Shown piece after piece: positions 29,177 through 37,906 of a stretch of DNA of 64,000 bases. The stretch is from Enterococcus mundtii (lineage in GTDB: Bacteria; Bacillota; Bacilli; Lactobacillales; Enterococcaceae): positions 641,001 through 705,000 of the forward strand of contig NZ_CP025473.1 of assembly GCF_003957375.1 (NCBI RefSeq), in the 5' to 3' direction. The notes under the pieces were generated by a model that worked only from the letters and a program-made list of their open reading frames with translations, had not been told where the DNA came from and made no database searches. The stretch's first letter is position 1, and every line of letters starts with the position of its first letter. A program made the position numbers and the translations under genes.

Positions 29177-29293
29177 TATAAGAAACATAATTGTTTTGTT
29201 ATAATAGTGCTATGTATAAAAAAATCATCGAGAAAGAATTACGGTAAATAGAAGAGATGGACACAGTGACAGCTGATTTTTAGAAAAATAAAT

Positions 29294-29336
29294 AAAAAAA
29301 CGAAAATCGCTTATTGAACGACGATCTTCGTATTTT
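29294..29336 (-). terminator. Terminator of the 8-codon gene
   Basis: CGAAGATCG/CGATTTTCG with a 12-nt loop is followed on the minus strand by TTTTTTT. It lies 38-80 nt past the mini-gene stop and leaves a transcript of about 140 nt. Confidence 0.75.
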
Positions 29337-29373
29337 TATTCTTGAGATTTTTGTCTATTCTTGAAAATTGGAC

Positions 29374-29400
29374 TTACATTGGTGGAGTAACTGACCACAT
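29374..29400 (-). CDS. 8-codon gene, candidate leaderless signalling peptide (MWSVTPPM)
   Basis: On the minus strand AAAAGGAGGTG (29407-29417) stands 6-8 nt before ATG TGG TCA GTT ACT CCA CCA ATG TAA. The frame is eight codons, MWSVTPPM, with a near-perfect ribosome site. It has its own promoter carrying the same 17-bp box as the LPMO and chitinase, and its own terminator; nothing else is encoded in the transcript. Rgg-family regulators bind peptides of this length. The streptococcal SpeB-inducing peptide is likewise made as an 8-residue product (MWLLLLFL) without a leader, next to the Rgg-type gene ropB. The peptide role is inference; the gene structure is visible. Confidence 0.6.
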   Translation of the reverse strand: MWSVTPPM

Positions 29401-29437
29401 AAGATACACCTCCTTTTGTTCAACTGTTGATAAATAG

Positions 29438-29487
29438 ACTATATCATTGGAATAGACCAAATAAACATCTTGTATGGTATTGCAACA
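29438..29487 (-). promoter_or_regulatory. Promoter of the 8-codon gene with 17-bp regulon box
   Basis: On the minus strand the box TGTTGCAATACCATACA (29471-29487) is followed after exactly 27 bp by TATAGT (29438-29443). GAAA lies 6 nt upstream of the box, as at the LPMO promoter. Start near 29431, leader about 31 nt. Confidence 0.75.
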
Positions 29488-29723
29488 TTATAATTTCTAT
29501 TTAAGTTAGATCAAGAAATAAAATGGCTGAATAAAATGTTTCTGGCGTCATTTGACCTTTCACACATCTAAACTGTATAAAGGAGGGGAACAAAAGTAGC
29601 CACTTCGAAACACTTCTATCTCGACCTCTTCTTAAACAAAAGCTAAAAACAATGAAAATAAGTCCAGTATTTTGTTAATCTATACTATAATAGAAACTAA
29701 CTATGAATTTTGGAGGAATTTCC

Positions 29724-30737
29724 ATGAAACAAAAAATTGCAGTATTAGGCCCTGGCTCTTGGGGAACTGCTTTAGCTCAAACCTTAGCAGAAAATGGACA
29801 TGACGTCCGTATCTGGGGGAATGTTCCAGAACAAATCACAGAAATCAATACGTATCATACAAATAAACACTATTTACCTGAATTACATTTACCAGAATCG
29901 ATCATCGGTTACACAAAATTGGCTGAAGCTGTCAAAGAGGTAGATGCAGTATTATTTGTCGTACCGACGAAAGCAATCCGTGCTGTAGCACAAGAATTGC
30001 TACAACATTTAACGACAAAACCAGTGATCATCCATGCAAGTAAAGGATTAGAACAAGACACGCATAAGCGGATCTCAGAAGTGATTGCTGAAGAAATCCC
30101 AGAAGAAAAACGGCAATCCATCGTTGTTTTGTCGGGACCTAGTCATGCAGAGGAAGTGGCAGTTCACGATATCACAACGATCACTGCTGCAAGTGTTGAT
30201 CAAAAAGCAGCTACTTATGTCCAAGCAATATTTATGAATGATTATTTCCGAATCTATACAAATAATGATGTGATCGGTGTGGAAACAGGTGCAGCATTAA
30301 AGAATATCATTGCAATCGGTGCCGGTGCGATCCACGGTCTTGGTTTTGGTGACAATGCGAAAGCGGCGATCATGACAAGAGGATTAGCTGAAATCAGTCG
30401 TCTCGGTGTAGCAATGGGTGCGAACCCTTTGACCTTTATTGGATTGAGCGGTGTCGGTGATCTGATCGTCACTTGTACCAGTGTCCATTCACGTAATTGG
30501 CGCGCGGGGCATATGCTAGGTGAAGGACAGAAATTAGACCAAATCTTAGAGAATATGGGGATGATCGTGGAGGGTGTATCGACAACAAAAGCGGCGGTTG
30601 AGCTTGCTGAGCAACTAGGTGTAGAGATGCCCATCACTCAAACAATCTATCAGGTCCTGTATCAAGGGAAGGATATCAAACAAGCAGCAAAAGAAATTAT
30701 GTTGCGTGATGGCAAGATGGAAAACGAATTTCAGTAA
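29724..30737 (+). CDS. gpsA: Glycerol-3-phosphate dehydrogenase [NAD(P)+]
   Basis: The enzyme reduces dihydroxyacetone phosphate to sn-glycerol 3-phosphate for phospholipids. The 337-residue protein has the Rossmann motif [10 protein letters not shown], the HASKGLE and GPSHAEEV blocks, the catalytic-Lys region [16 protein letters not shown] and [12 protein letters not shown] chose ATG 29724 (TTTGGAGGA 7 nt upstream); ATG 29703 lies before that site. A -10 TATAAT is at 29686-29691. galU follows and is probably in the same operon. Confidence 0.96.
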   Translation: MKQKIAVLGPGSWGTALAQTLAENGHDVRIWGNVPEQITEINTYHTNKHYLPELHLPESIIGYTKLAEAVKEVDAVLFVVPTKAIRAVAQELLQHLTTKPVIIHASKGLEQDTHKRISEVIAEEIPEEKRQSIVVLSGPSHAEEVAVHDITTITAASVDQKAATYVQAIFMNDYFRIYTNNDVIGVETGAALKNIIAIGAGAIHGLGFGDNAKAAIMTRGLAEISRLGVAMGANPLTFIGLSGVGDLIVTCTSVHSRNWRAGHMLGEGQKLDQILENMGMIVEGVSTTKAAVELAEQLGVEMPITQTIYQVLYQGKDIKQAAKEIMLRDGKMENEFQ

Positions 30738-30767
30738 ATCAACAGAATGGAGTATATAAATACGCAT

Positions 30768-31649
30768 ATGGAGAATAAAACCGTAAGAAAAGCAGTCATT
30801 CCTGCAGCAGGTCTAGGTACACGTTTTTTACCTGCTACAAAGGCAATGGCAAAAGAAATGTTACCGATCGTTGATAAACCAACGATCCAATTTATCGTAG
30901 AGGAAGCTTTAGCTTCGGGGATCGAAGATATTTTGATCGTTACCGGAAAAGAAAAACGACCGATTGAAGACCATTTTGATTCGAATATCGAATTAGAATT
31001 GAATCTACAAGAAAAAAATAAAATTGACTTGCTAAAATTAGTCGAAGAAACAACAAATGTCAATCTCCACTTTATCCGTCAGTCCCATCCTTTAGGATTA
31101 GGTCATGCGGTATTGCAAGCGAAAACTTTTGTTGGAGATGAACCATTCATCGTTATGCTTGGGGATGATTTGATGGACGATGAGATTCCCCTGACAAAAC
31201 AATTGATTTTAGATTACGAGAAAACAAAAGGTTCGACTGTAGCAGTCATGAAAATTCCTCATGAAGACACGTCAAAATATGGGATCATCGATCCAGAAGC
31301 AAAAGAATCTGAAGGTTTGTATGAAGTGAAACGATTCGTCGAAAAACCAACACCTGAACAAGCTCCGAGTGATTTAGCGATTATTGGACGCTACTTATTG
31401 ACACCAGAAATTTTTGAATTATTAGAAACACAAAAACCTGGAGCTGGAAATGAGGTTCAATTGACGGATGCTATTGATGAATTAAATAAAAAGCAACCCG
31501 TATATGCGAGAGAATTCAAAGGCTCTAGATATGATGTCGGTGATAAATTTGGTTATCTAAAAACAAGTATCGAATATGGTTTAGGTCATCCTGAAATCAG
31601 CGAGCAGCTGAAACAATACCTCATTGATCTAAGTCATTCTCTGGACTAA
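30768..31649 (+). CDS. galU: UTP-glucose-1-phosphate uridylyltransferase
   Basis: GalU makes UDP-glucose from UTP and glucose 1-phosphate for glycolipids, teichoic acid decoration and capsule. The product (about 293 residues) has [28 protein letters not shown] (nucleotide loop), [20 protein letters not shown] and VEKP. I use ATG 30768, the start nearest the conserved RKAVIPAAG. The GGAG before it is about 15 nt away, so ATG 30747 or translational coupling to gpsA is possible. Confidence 0.94.
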   Translation: MENKTVRKAVIPAAGLGTRFLPATKAMAKEMLPIVDKPTIQFIVEEALASGIEDILIVTGKEKRPIEDHFDSNIELELNLQEKNKIDLLKLVEETTNVNLHFIRQSHPLGLGHAVLQAKTFVGDEPFIVMLGDDLMDDEIPLTKQLILDYEKTKGSTVAVMKIPHEDTSKYGIIDPEAKESEGLYEVKRFVEKPTPEQAPSDLAIIGRYLLTPEIFELLETQKPGAGNEVQLTDAIDELNKKQPVYAREFKGSRYDVGDKFGYLKTSIEYGLGHPEISEQLKQYLIDLSHSLD

Positions 31650-31712
31650 AAACTTAACAATTAGAGAAATAAAAACTTGAGAAAAGAATAGTAAATGAGG
31701 TGTATTGATTAC

Positions 31713-32087
31713 ATGGGGATTCTAATCAACATTGCACAAACGTTTCTTGATGGATTGAAATGGTTGATGGAGGGAAATAATTGGCTGTTTTTACTGCCAG
31801 TATTATTTATTAGTTTGTTTACGATGTTTTATATGGTCAGAATAAAAGAAACCTTTTTGATTTTTATTTGGTACTTAGCAACAGTGGCAATCGGTAGTTT
31901 GATCATCGTTCTTTTGTGGGGAGATCAACAGGCATTTCTTTTTGCGGCAGCATTTCTTTTGCTGTATCTTTTTGCTTATATCCCATATCTACTCAAAAGA
32001 TTTCATGTCGTCAAAAAAGGCAAACATGCGGCTTCTCCGAACCGCTTAAAGGATGTCTCAGAAAGACGGACAAGGTCTGACCGCTGA
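31713..32087 (+). CDS. Hypothetical membrane protein
   Basis: A 124-residue protein with three membrane segments (about residues 20-40, 50-70 and 73-95) and a long basic C-terminus (KRFHVVKKGKHAASPNRLKDVSERRTRSDR). I chose ATG 31713 with AGGTG about 10 nt upstream. It follows galU by about 60 bp and may be cotranscribed. I do not recognise the family. Confidence 0.6.
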   Translation: MGILINIAQTFLDGLKWLMEGNNWLFLLPVLFISLFTMFYMVRIKETFLIFIWYLATVAIGSLIIVLLWGDQQAFLFAAAFLLLYLFAYIPYLLKRFHVVKKGKHAASPNRLKDVSERRTRSDR

Positions 32088-32147
32088 TATTTTGATACTT
32101 GCACTTGTTTCGCACTTTCCTTACAATAGATGCAGATAGAAATAACT

Positions 32148-32256
32148 AAAAAAAAGGCTCCTTGATAGTTAGCGGCAACTAACTATCAAGGAATGACCAG
32201 TCACACGTATATACCCTGACCGATCATTTTGCCATAGTCGATGCAGCGCACCGACC
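32148..32256 (-). ncRNA. Candidate small RNA of about 105 nt
   Basis: On the minus strand, TACAAT (32263-32268) is followed by about 70 nt and then a 13-bp perfect hairpin CCTTGATAGTTAG/CTAACTATCAAGG (32160-32191) with GAGCC and eight Ts. That is a textbook terminator with no gene on that strand. A 19-codon frame inside has no ribosome site. The -35 is weak. The rest of the 32088-32596 gap shows nothing else I can name. Confidence 0.45.
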
Positions 32257-32596
32257 GCATTTATTGTACCTGATTTAAGGAAGCTTTTCTACCTTATGAA
32301 TCTAAAAAGCGGAGGAAGCGAGGCAGTTTATTTACTATGTCAAAACAGATGTATATTCAAGCGAGAAGTTTGTTTAATCCGTTTTAAAGACTTGCTTTTA
32401 GCGATACATCGTTCCTATCTTTTACACTGAAGGCGAAGAACATCAAGATGCTGCTACATCAAATCTTTTGCTTGATTGTAATGAATAAGTGGTTAAGGTA
32501 AAGATGAGACTGAGCAATTGCTTCGTCTTATCTTTTTGTATTTTTCTTTTTGATAGTTGTCTCTATTCTGAAATAGCAGAAGAAGAGGAGAAAAGA

Positions 32597-33202
32597 ATGA
32601 GCTTACCCTATTTAGATTATTGTCAAAAACTTGAACAAAAATTAAGGATCGAGGAACCCTTGATGGAACAAGCGGGACGTTGGGTCGCTACACAGATTCA
32701 TCGAGGAGGATGCTTACATATTTTTGCTAGCCGTACCTTACAAGGCATTGCCTATGAATTTTGGCAACAATGTCCAAAAATCTTGCCAACTCAGTTGATT
32801 GAACATCCCGCAGCGGGGATTTATGAGTCGCTGGAAGGAACTGGACAAGCAATCATTGAACAAATCAATGCGCAACCCGAAGATATTTTTCTTCTCTTAT
32901 CAAATGAAGGTAGAAATCCTGCAATCATTGAACTGGCGGAATGGGTCAAAGAACAAGGGTACCTATTGATCGTGATCACCGGATTTGATCTATCCCGAAG
33001 TATCAAGTCAAGACATAGTAGTGGTTTGCGCTTATATGAATATGCAGATCTAGTATTAGATAACTATGCAACGATAGATGATGCCGTCCTTAGGGTTCCT
33101 AAGTTTGAGCCAGCTATATGTGGTGCGGCTTCCTTAGCCACCTTAATCCTATTACAGCAGATTGTTTATTTTTCAGTGTATTATTTGTTGGAGAGTCACT
33201 AA
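32597..33202 (+). CDS. SIS-domain (sugar isomerase-like) protein
   Basis: About 201 residues forming a phosphosugar-binding SIS fold: GGCLHIFASRTLQGIAYEFW, LLLSNEGRNPAIIELAEWVKEQGYLLIVITG (the SIS signature region) and the C-terminal helices. I chose ATG 32597 (AGAGGAGAAAAG upstream); the longer frame to 32489 starts with an implausible stretch. It precedes a YfcC-type carrier and an isoaspartyl dipeptidase, though a terminator separates them. The ligand is unknown. Confidence 0.85.
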   Translation: MSLPYLDYCQKLEQKLRIEEPLMEQAGRWVATQIHRGGCLHIFASRTLQGIAYEFWQQCPKILPTQLIEHPAAGIYESLEGTGQAIIEQINAQPEDIFLLLSNEGRNPAIIELAEWVKEQGYLLIVITGFDLSRSIKSRHSSGLRLYEYADLVLDNYATIDDAVLRVPKFEPAICGAASLATLILLQQIVYFSVYYLLESH

Positions 33203-33226
33203 AGCGAAAAGGTTAAGAGTCCGAAA

Positions 33227-33268
33227 AAGAGACAAGAAAGAATCATGAAGATTCTTTCTTGTCTCTTT
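33227..33268 (+). terminator. Intrinsic terminator after the SIS gene
   Basis: AAGAGACAAGAAAGAATC and its complement form an 18-bp stem with a 5-nt loop, ending in CTCTTTAT. Confidence 0.85.
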
Positions 33269-33723
33269 ATACACGTTGATGAAAGAGTCTTCCCCAAAAC
33301 TCTTTACACTCCAATTATAGTACATTTGTTATGAATATTGCAATGAAGATACCTAATGAAAATAAAAAGACAGGAAGAGCGAGGTAGAAATTCAATCAAA
33401 AACATCGGTTCAAATAGGAAAGGACCGAGGAAAAGATGTATAAATATTTGTGAATAACTGAAAAAATCTTTGTTTATACGTAATTATAAATGAAAATAAA
33501 TAGTCGTAAATAGCGACATTGTAAAAATAAAAAAAGAATTTTAATCCATTTTTATAGGTTATATGGCTTTGAAAACAGCATTTTTATTAAAATATGTCTT
33601 GAGGATAACTAAAATCAATAGATTTTTTTAATTGTTTATTCATGTGGTATAGAACATTTTACTGTATAATCTATTTGCTTATTCATTATTGACAAAAACG
33701 TAGCAAGAAAGGAAGAACGAGTT
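33269..33723. other. AT-rich gap upstream of the YfcC-like gene
   Basis: No gene is seen. TGTATAAT at about 33663-33670 is a good -10 candidate for the downstream gene. The long AT-rich stretch (33440-33660) holds several A/T tracts but no operator I recognise. Confidence 0.4.
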
Positions 33724-35463
33724 TTGAAGAGAAAAAAATCTTCAGTAAAGAAAAAACGAGACTTTACCAAAATGACGACCCCGCATACGTATGTCATTAT
33801 TTTTGGTGTAGTTGTACTTGCCTGGTTATTAACATTTATCGTACCAGCTGGGAGATTCAGTACGCAAGATATAGAATACAAAGATGCGAATGGAGAAACC
33901 AGTACCAGAACAGTATTACGCCAAGATTCGTTTCGTTATGCTTATGAATTAGATAAGGCTTTTGTATTTGATCAACTGGAAGAATTACAAAATGATCCAA
34001 AAGAAAGAGAAAAGTTAGCTGTTCCTGAAGAAGGATTAGAAGAAGTCTTGGCAGCTGGTGAGAAAAACTTGACCCAGGAGAAACTAGATGAAATCTCACT
34101 GACAGATGATGTTTTATACGATCAATATGGTGAAGACATCTATGACACCTCAAAGAAATTGCATAAAACAGCAAAACTATGGGGGACCGATGATTTCGGT
34201 GGTTTCGGTTTTTTAAACTTCGTTTTTGAAGGTCTAGTATCAGGTGATAAATATGGTTCAGCAGTCGGGATCGCTGCACTTATTTTAGTCGTGGGTGGTG
34301 CATTCGGAATCATCATGCGAACGGGTGCCATCGATGCAGGTATTTATGCTTTTATCAATAAAACACGTGGTCTAGAACGTTTAGCTTTACCGCTCTTATT
34401 CTTTGCTTTTTCATTTGGAGGCGCAACGTTCGGTATGGCTGAAGAAGTCATTCCATTCTCAATGGTCATGGTACCTTTTGTGATTGCCTTAGGCTATGAT
34501 TCAATCGTCGCCGTCACAGTTACCTATATGGCTTCACAAGTCGGGAATGCCACGTCATGGATGAGTCCGTTCAGTGTCGCCGTTGCTCAAGGGATCGCAG
34601 GTATTCCAGTCTTATCAGGCGCCACCTTCCGATTGATCATGTGGGTAGTCGTGACTGCGTTATCGGCTGGTTACTTAATGATCTATGGAGAAAAAGTTCG
34701 GAAGAATCCGGAAAGTTCATTAACGTATAAATCTGACGAATACTTCCGTAACCATTTGAAGAAAACCTCTGATGAACAAAAACCCTTTACACTAGGCCAT
34801 AAATTGATTTTAGGCGAGATGTTGATCGTTTTAGTTTGGATCGTTTGGGGAGTCACACAAAAAGGCTATTATATCCCAGAAATCGCCTCTCAATTTTTTG
34901 TTATGGGATTAGTTGCAGGGATTATTGCTGTTTTATTCAAATTGGACGGTATGACGGTCAATGACATTGCCTCTTCTTTCCAATCTGGAGCAGCTGATCT
35001 AGCTGGAACAGCAATCGTTGTTGGGATGGCAAAAGGAATCTTACTTGTATTAGGTGGATCAGATGCTTCTGTACCTTCTGCGCTTAATACGATCTTACAT
35101 GGTATTGGAACAGCACTGACTGGTGTGCCGGCAGTTATCGGCGCATGGGCGATGTACGTGTTTCAAAGTTTGTTCAACCTAGTCGTCACTTCAAATTCTG
35201 GACAAGCGGCATTGACGATGCCAATCATGGCACCGTTAGCTGATTTAGTTGGTGTCTCTCGTCAAGTGGCTGTATTAGCTTATCAATTAGGTTCAGGATT
35301 CATGGATGCGTTCACGCCAGTTTCTGCTAGCTTGATCGGTGTCTTAGGTGTAGCACGGATCGAATGGGCAAAATGGGCACGATTCCAAATCAAAATGCAA
35401 GGATTCTTCTTTGTTTTAGGAACGATCTTCATTATGATTGCGATCGCGATCGGACTTCAATAA
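33724..35463 (+). CDS. YfcC-family carboxylate/amino-acid-type permease
   Basis: The 579-residue membrane protein starts with a basic tail and MTTPHTYVIIFGVVVLAWLLTFIVPAGRF, the YfcC signature, then an extracellular insertion of about 100 residues and ten or more further membrane segments (VTVTYMASQVGNATSWMSPFSVAVAQGIAG). The start is TTG with AAAGGAAG about 10 nt upstream; ATG 33772 is the alternative. Related carriers include the ArcD-type exchangers. The neighbour isoaspartyl dipeptidase suggests a dipeptide or amino acid substrate. Confidence 0.88.
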   Translation: MKRKKSSVKKKRDFTKMTTPHTYVIIFGVVVLAWLLTFIVPAGRFSTQDIEYKDANGETSTRTVLRQDSFRYAYELDKAFVFDQLEELQNDPKEREKLAVPEEGLEEVLAAGEKNLTQEKLDEISLTDDVLYDQYGEDIYDTSKKLHKTAKLWGTDDFGGFGFLNFVFEGLVSGDKYGSAVGIAALILVVGGAFGIIMRTGAIDAGIYAFINKTRGLERLALPLLFFAFSFGGATFGMAEEVIPFSMVMVPFVIALGYDSIVAVTVTYMASQVGNATSWMSPFSVAVAQGIAGIPVLSGATFRLIMWVVVTALSAGYLMIYGEKVRKNPESSLTYKSDEYFRNHLKKTSDEQKPFTLGHKLILGEMLIVLVWIVWGVTQKGYYIPEIASQFFVMGLVAGIIAVLFKLDGMTVNDIASSFQSGAADLAGTAIVVGMAKGILLVLGGSDASVPSALNTILHGIGTALTGVPAVIGAWAMYVFQSLFNLVVTSNSGQAALTMPIMAPLADLVGVSRQVAVLAYQLGSGFMDAFTPVSASLIGVLGVARIEWAKWARFQIKMQGFFFVLGTIFIMIAIAIGLQ

Positions 35464-35665
35464 ACCAAATAAGAACTGATTTATAGCAATCAAAGAAGTT
35501 ATGCTAACCGATACGTAACTCTGAGGCAATAAGCGAGGAATCCCGAAAGTATCTTCATATTTTTGGATTTTCTCGCTTATTTCCGAAAGAGCGATGGATT
35601 GCTTATTAAACAACCTTTTGAGTATTTTAAAAGGTACAGATTATTTATAAAGGAGAAAATCAGGT

Positions 35666-36859
35666 ATGAAACTCATTCGACAAATCGATGTCTATGCACC
35701 AGAATATCTTGGTAAGAAGGACGTATTAGTGGCAGGAAATAAGATCGTTGCCTTGGAAAATCAACTATCTGGCGGTTACGAAGAATTGATCGTAGAAGAA
35801 ATTTCAGGAGAAGGAAAACTCTTGACCCCAGGTTTTATTGACGCACATTTCCATATTTTAGGTGGCGGCGGCGAAGGTGGCTATCATAATCGCACGCCAG
35901 AAGTCACACTTAGTCAATTAACGACAGCAGGAGTGACAACAGTCGTAGGTTGTATCGGGACAGATGGCGAGGGTCGAGATATGACTGCTTTGATCAGTAA
36001 AGCAAGAGGGCTAGAGGCAGAAGGATTGACTACGTACGTTTACGTGGGTTCTTATCGGTTGCCGGTCAAAACGGTGACTGATTCATTGATCAAAGATTTT
36101 CTTACCATTGATAAGATCATTGGGATCGGAGAAATCGCTGTCTCTGATCATCGCTCTTCTCAGCCAACATTCGACGAGTTTGCTCGGGCAGTGGCGGATG
36201 CTCGTGTTGGTGGCATGTTATCAGGTAAAGCAGGGATCGTGAATGTCCATTTAGGTGGCGGAAGTAGAAAATTGGAACTATTGAATCGTGTGGTTGAAGA
36301 AACAGAAATCCCTATTACTCAGTTTTATCCGACGCATGCGAATCGGACAACTGAATTATTAGCTGAATGTATCGAATTTGCAAAAAAAGGTGGAACGATC
36401 GATTTCACTGCAAGTGAAGATCCTGATTTTTGGGAAAAGACCGATGGTGAAGTTCGTTTCAGTAAAGCATTGAAGCAGTTATTGGAAGCACAAGTCTCTC
36501 TTGATAACTTTACCTTGACCTCCGATGGACAAGGTAGTCTCCCATATTTTGACCAAGAGAACCATTTTATCGGTATGGGCGTCGGTAGTGCGAAATCTTT
36601 ACTGGTGGGCATCAAAGAAGCCGTTCAAAAAGAAGCCATTCCTTTAGAGATTGCCTTACGAGCTGTGACTTCCAATCCTGCAAGAGTCCTTAAACTGGAC
36701 CAAAAGGGAAGAATCGCTGTTGGTAAAGATGCAGATCTTTGTCTACTTGATAAAGAAACCTTAGAAATCGATACGGTGATCGCTAATGGCACCATCATGG
36801 TCCAAGAAAAACAAGTGAAAGTTTGGGGAACATTTGAGCAAACGATTGCAACGAGCTGA
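35666..36859 (+). CDS. iadA: Beta-aspartyl (isoaspartyl) dipeptidase
   Basis: The zinc amidohydrolase cleaves isoaspartyl dipeptides from damaged proteins. The 397-residue protein has the metal motif DAHFHILGGGGEGG, the bridging residue region GIGEIAVSDHRSSQP, NVHLGGG, FYPTHANR and the catalytic Asp in LTSDGQGSLP, all in the family order. AAAGGAG precedes ATG. It follows the YfcC-like carrier by about 200 bp; a hairpin between them (35527-35580, ATAAGCGAG/CTCGCTTAT) has a long loop and may be an attenuator. Confidence 0.95.
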   Translation: MKLIRQIDVYAPEYLGKKDVLVAGNKIVALENQLSGGYEELIVEEISGEGKLLTPGFIDAHFHILGGGGEGGYHNRTPEVTLSQLTTAGVTTVVGCIGTDGEGRDMTALISKARGLEAEGLTTYVYVGSYRLPVKTVTDSLIKDFLTIDKIIGIGEIAVSDHRSSQPTFDEFARAVADARVGGMLSGKAGIVNVHLGGGSRKLELLNRVVEETEIPITQFYPTHANRTTELLAECIEFAKKGGTIDFTASEDPDFWEKTDGEVRFSKALKQLLEAQVSLDNFTLTSDGQGSLPYFDQENHFIGMGVGSAKSLLVGIKEAVQKEAIPLEIALRAVTSNPARVLKLDQKGRIAVGKDADLCLLDKETLEIDTVIANGTIMVQEKQVKVWGTFEQTIATS

Positions 36860-36949
36860 ATGTTGAGATAAGCATACTGTTTGTTTGTTTTTATAATTGG
36901 TGTTAATCTAAAAGTAGTTACAAAGACAAATTTTAGAGGAGGAAATATC

Positions 36950-37171
36950 ATGGCAGATTTAGAAGGACGCTCTAAAGATTTGAAAGACAAAGTTGCAGGT
37001 GAAGGCAAAGAAGCCTATGGAAAAGCAACAGGCGATAGAAGTAAAGAAACAGAAGGTAAAGCCCAATCTGTAGGTGCGGATATCAAGAGTAAAGCTCGTA
37101 ATATCGGCGATGAAATCAAAGAAGGCTTTGAAGATGTAAAAGAAAAATTTTCAAAAAAAGACCATAAATAG
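36950..37171 (+). CDS. CsbD-family stress protein
   Basis: A 73-residue, highly charged and probably disordered or helical protein: [39 protein letters not shown] is the CsbD pattern (NKIEGKxKEAxGKxTGD). In Bacillus CsbD belongs to the general stress response; here no sigma-B site is assigned. GAGGAGG lies 6-8 nt before ATG. A terminator follows at once, so it is a single-gene unit. Confidence 0.9.
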   Translation: MADLEGRSKDLKDKVAGEGKEAYGKATGDRSKETEGKAQSVGADIKSKARNIGDEIKEGFEDVKEKFSKKDHK

Positions 37172-37186
37172 TCTACTTGTAAATTA

Positions 37187-37223
37187 TAAAAAAGCGTCCT
37201 ACCAATAAGGTGGACGCTTTTTT
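37187..37223. terminator. Bidirectional terminator
   Basis: AAAAAGCGTCC/GGACGCTTTTTT around a short inner stem; serves csbD on the plus strand and the ABC pair on the minus strand. Confidence 0.9.
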
Positions 37224-37228
37224 AGCGA

Positions 37229-37894
37229 TTATCCAATATCAATGGACGCGAATGTTTTATTTTTTAATTCAAAAACTTCATCACATTTTTTAGCCACTTC
37301 TAGTTCGTGTGTCACAATGATGATACAGCGATCTTGCTCATGGGCGATTTCTTGGAAGAGTTGAACGATTTCTTGTGAAGTCGTTTCATCAAGGTTTCCT
37401 GTTGGTTCATCCGCAATGATCAACTGATGTTCGCAACAAATCGCTCGGACGATCGCTACGCGTTGTTGTTGTCCCCCAGATAATTTAGTGACTTGTTGTT
37501 TTGCAAGTGTTTCATTTATCCCAACGCGTGCCAAGCGATCAAGTGCTACTTGGCGAGAACCTTTTTGAGGAGTATTTGAAATTTCCATGGCGGTAATGAC
37601 GTTATCAAGAGCGGAAAGGTAAGGCAATAAGTTGTACGCTTGAAAAATAATGGATACATCATTTTTACGATAATTCCGTAGTCCTATTTTAGCTAAAGCT
37701 CGCTCTTCATAATAAACAGTCCCTTCTTTTGGTGTATCAAGTCCTGAAATCAACGAAAGAAAGGTCGTCTTTCCTGAACCACTTGCTCCTAGTATGGCGT
37801 ACATTTTTCCTTTTTCAAAAGATAGATTCACATCTTTATAAAGTGCTTCTGTTGGATTCTGATACCAGAAGCCCAAGTTTTCTGTACGTAACAT
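37229..37894 (-). CDS. ABC transporter ATPase, MacB/LolD type
   Basis: The 221-residue ATPase has Walker A GASGSGKTT, signature LSGGQQQRVAI, Walker B LIIADEPTGNLD and H-loop IIVTHE. This subfamily drives FtsX-like mechanotransmission permeases rather than classical transporters. AAAGGAGG precedes ATG. It lies 12 bp downstream of the FtsX-like permease gene, and the two form one operon. Confidence 0.92.
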   Translation of the reverse strand: MLRTENLGFWYQNPTEALYKDVNLSFEKGKMYAILGASGSGKTTFLSLISGLDTPKEGTVYYEERALAKIGLRNYRKNDVSIIFQAYNLLPYLSALDNVITAMEISNTPQKGSRQVALDRLARVGINETLAKQQVTKLSGGQQQRVAIVRAICCEHQLIIADEPTGNLDETTSQEIVQLFQEIAHEQDRCIIIVTHELEVAKKCDEVFELKNKTFASIDIG

Positions 37895-37906
37895 CCAATT
37901 CCTCCT

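Noticed and set aside
29104..29250. Plus-strand frame starting MKKTYIITT
   Set aside because: No ribosome site, and it reads through a clear terminator hairpin.
33335..33342. TATTGCAA near 33335 as a fourth regulon box
   Set aside because: Only the 8-bp core matches; flanks differ and no -10 lies 27 bp away in the right direction.
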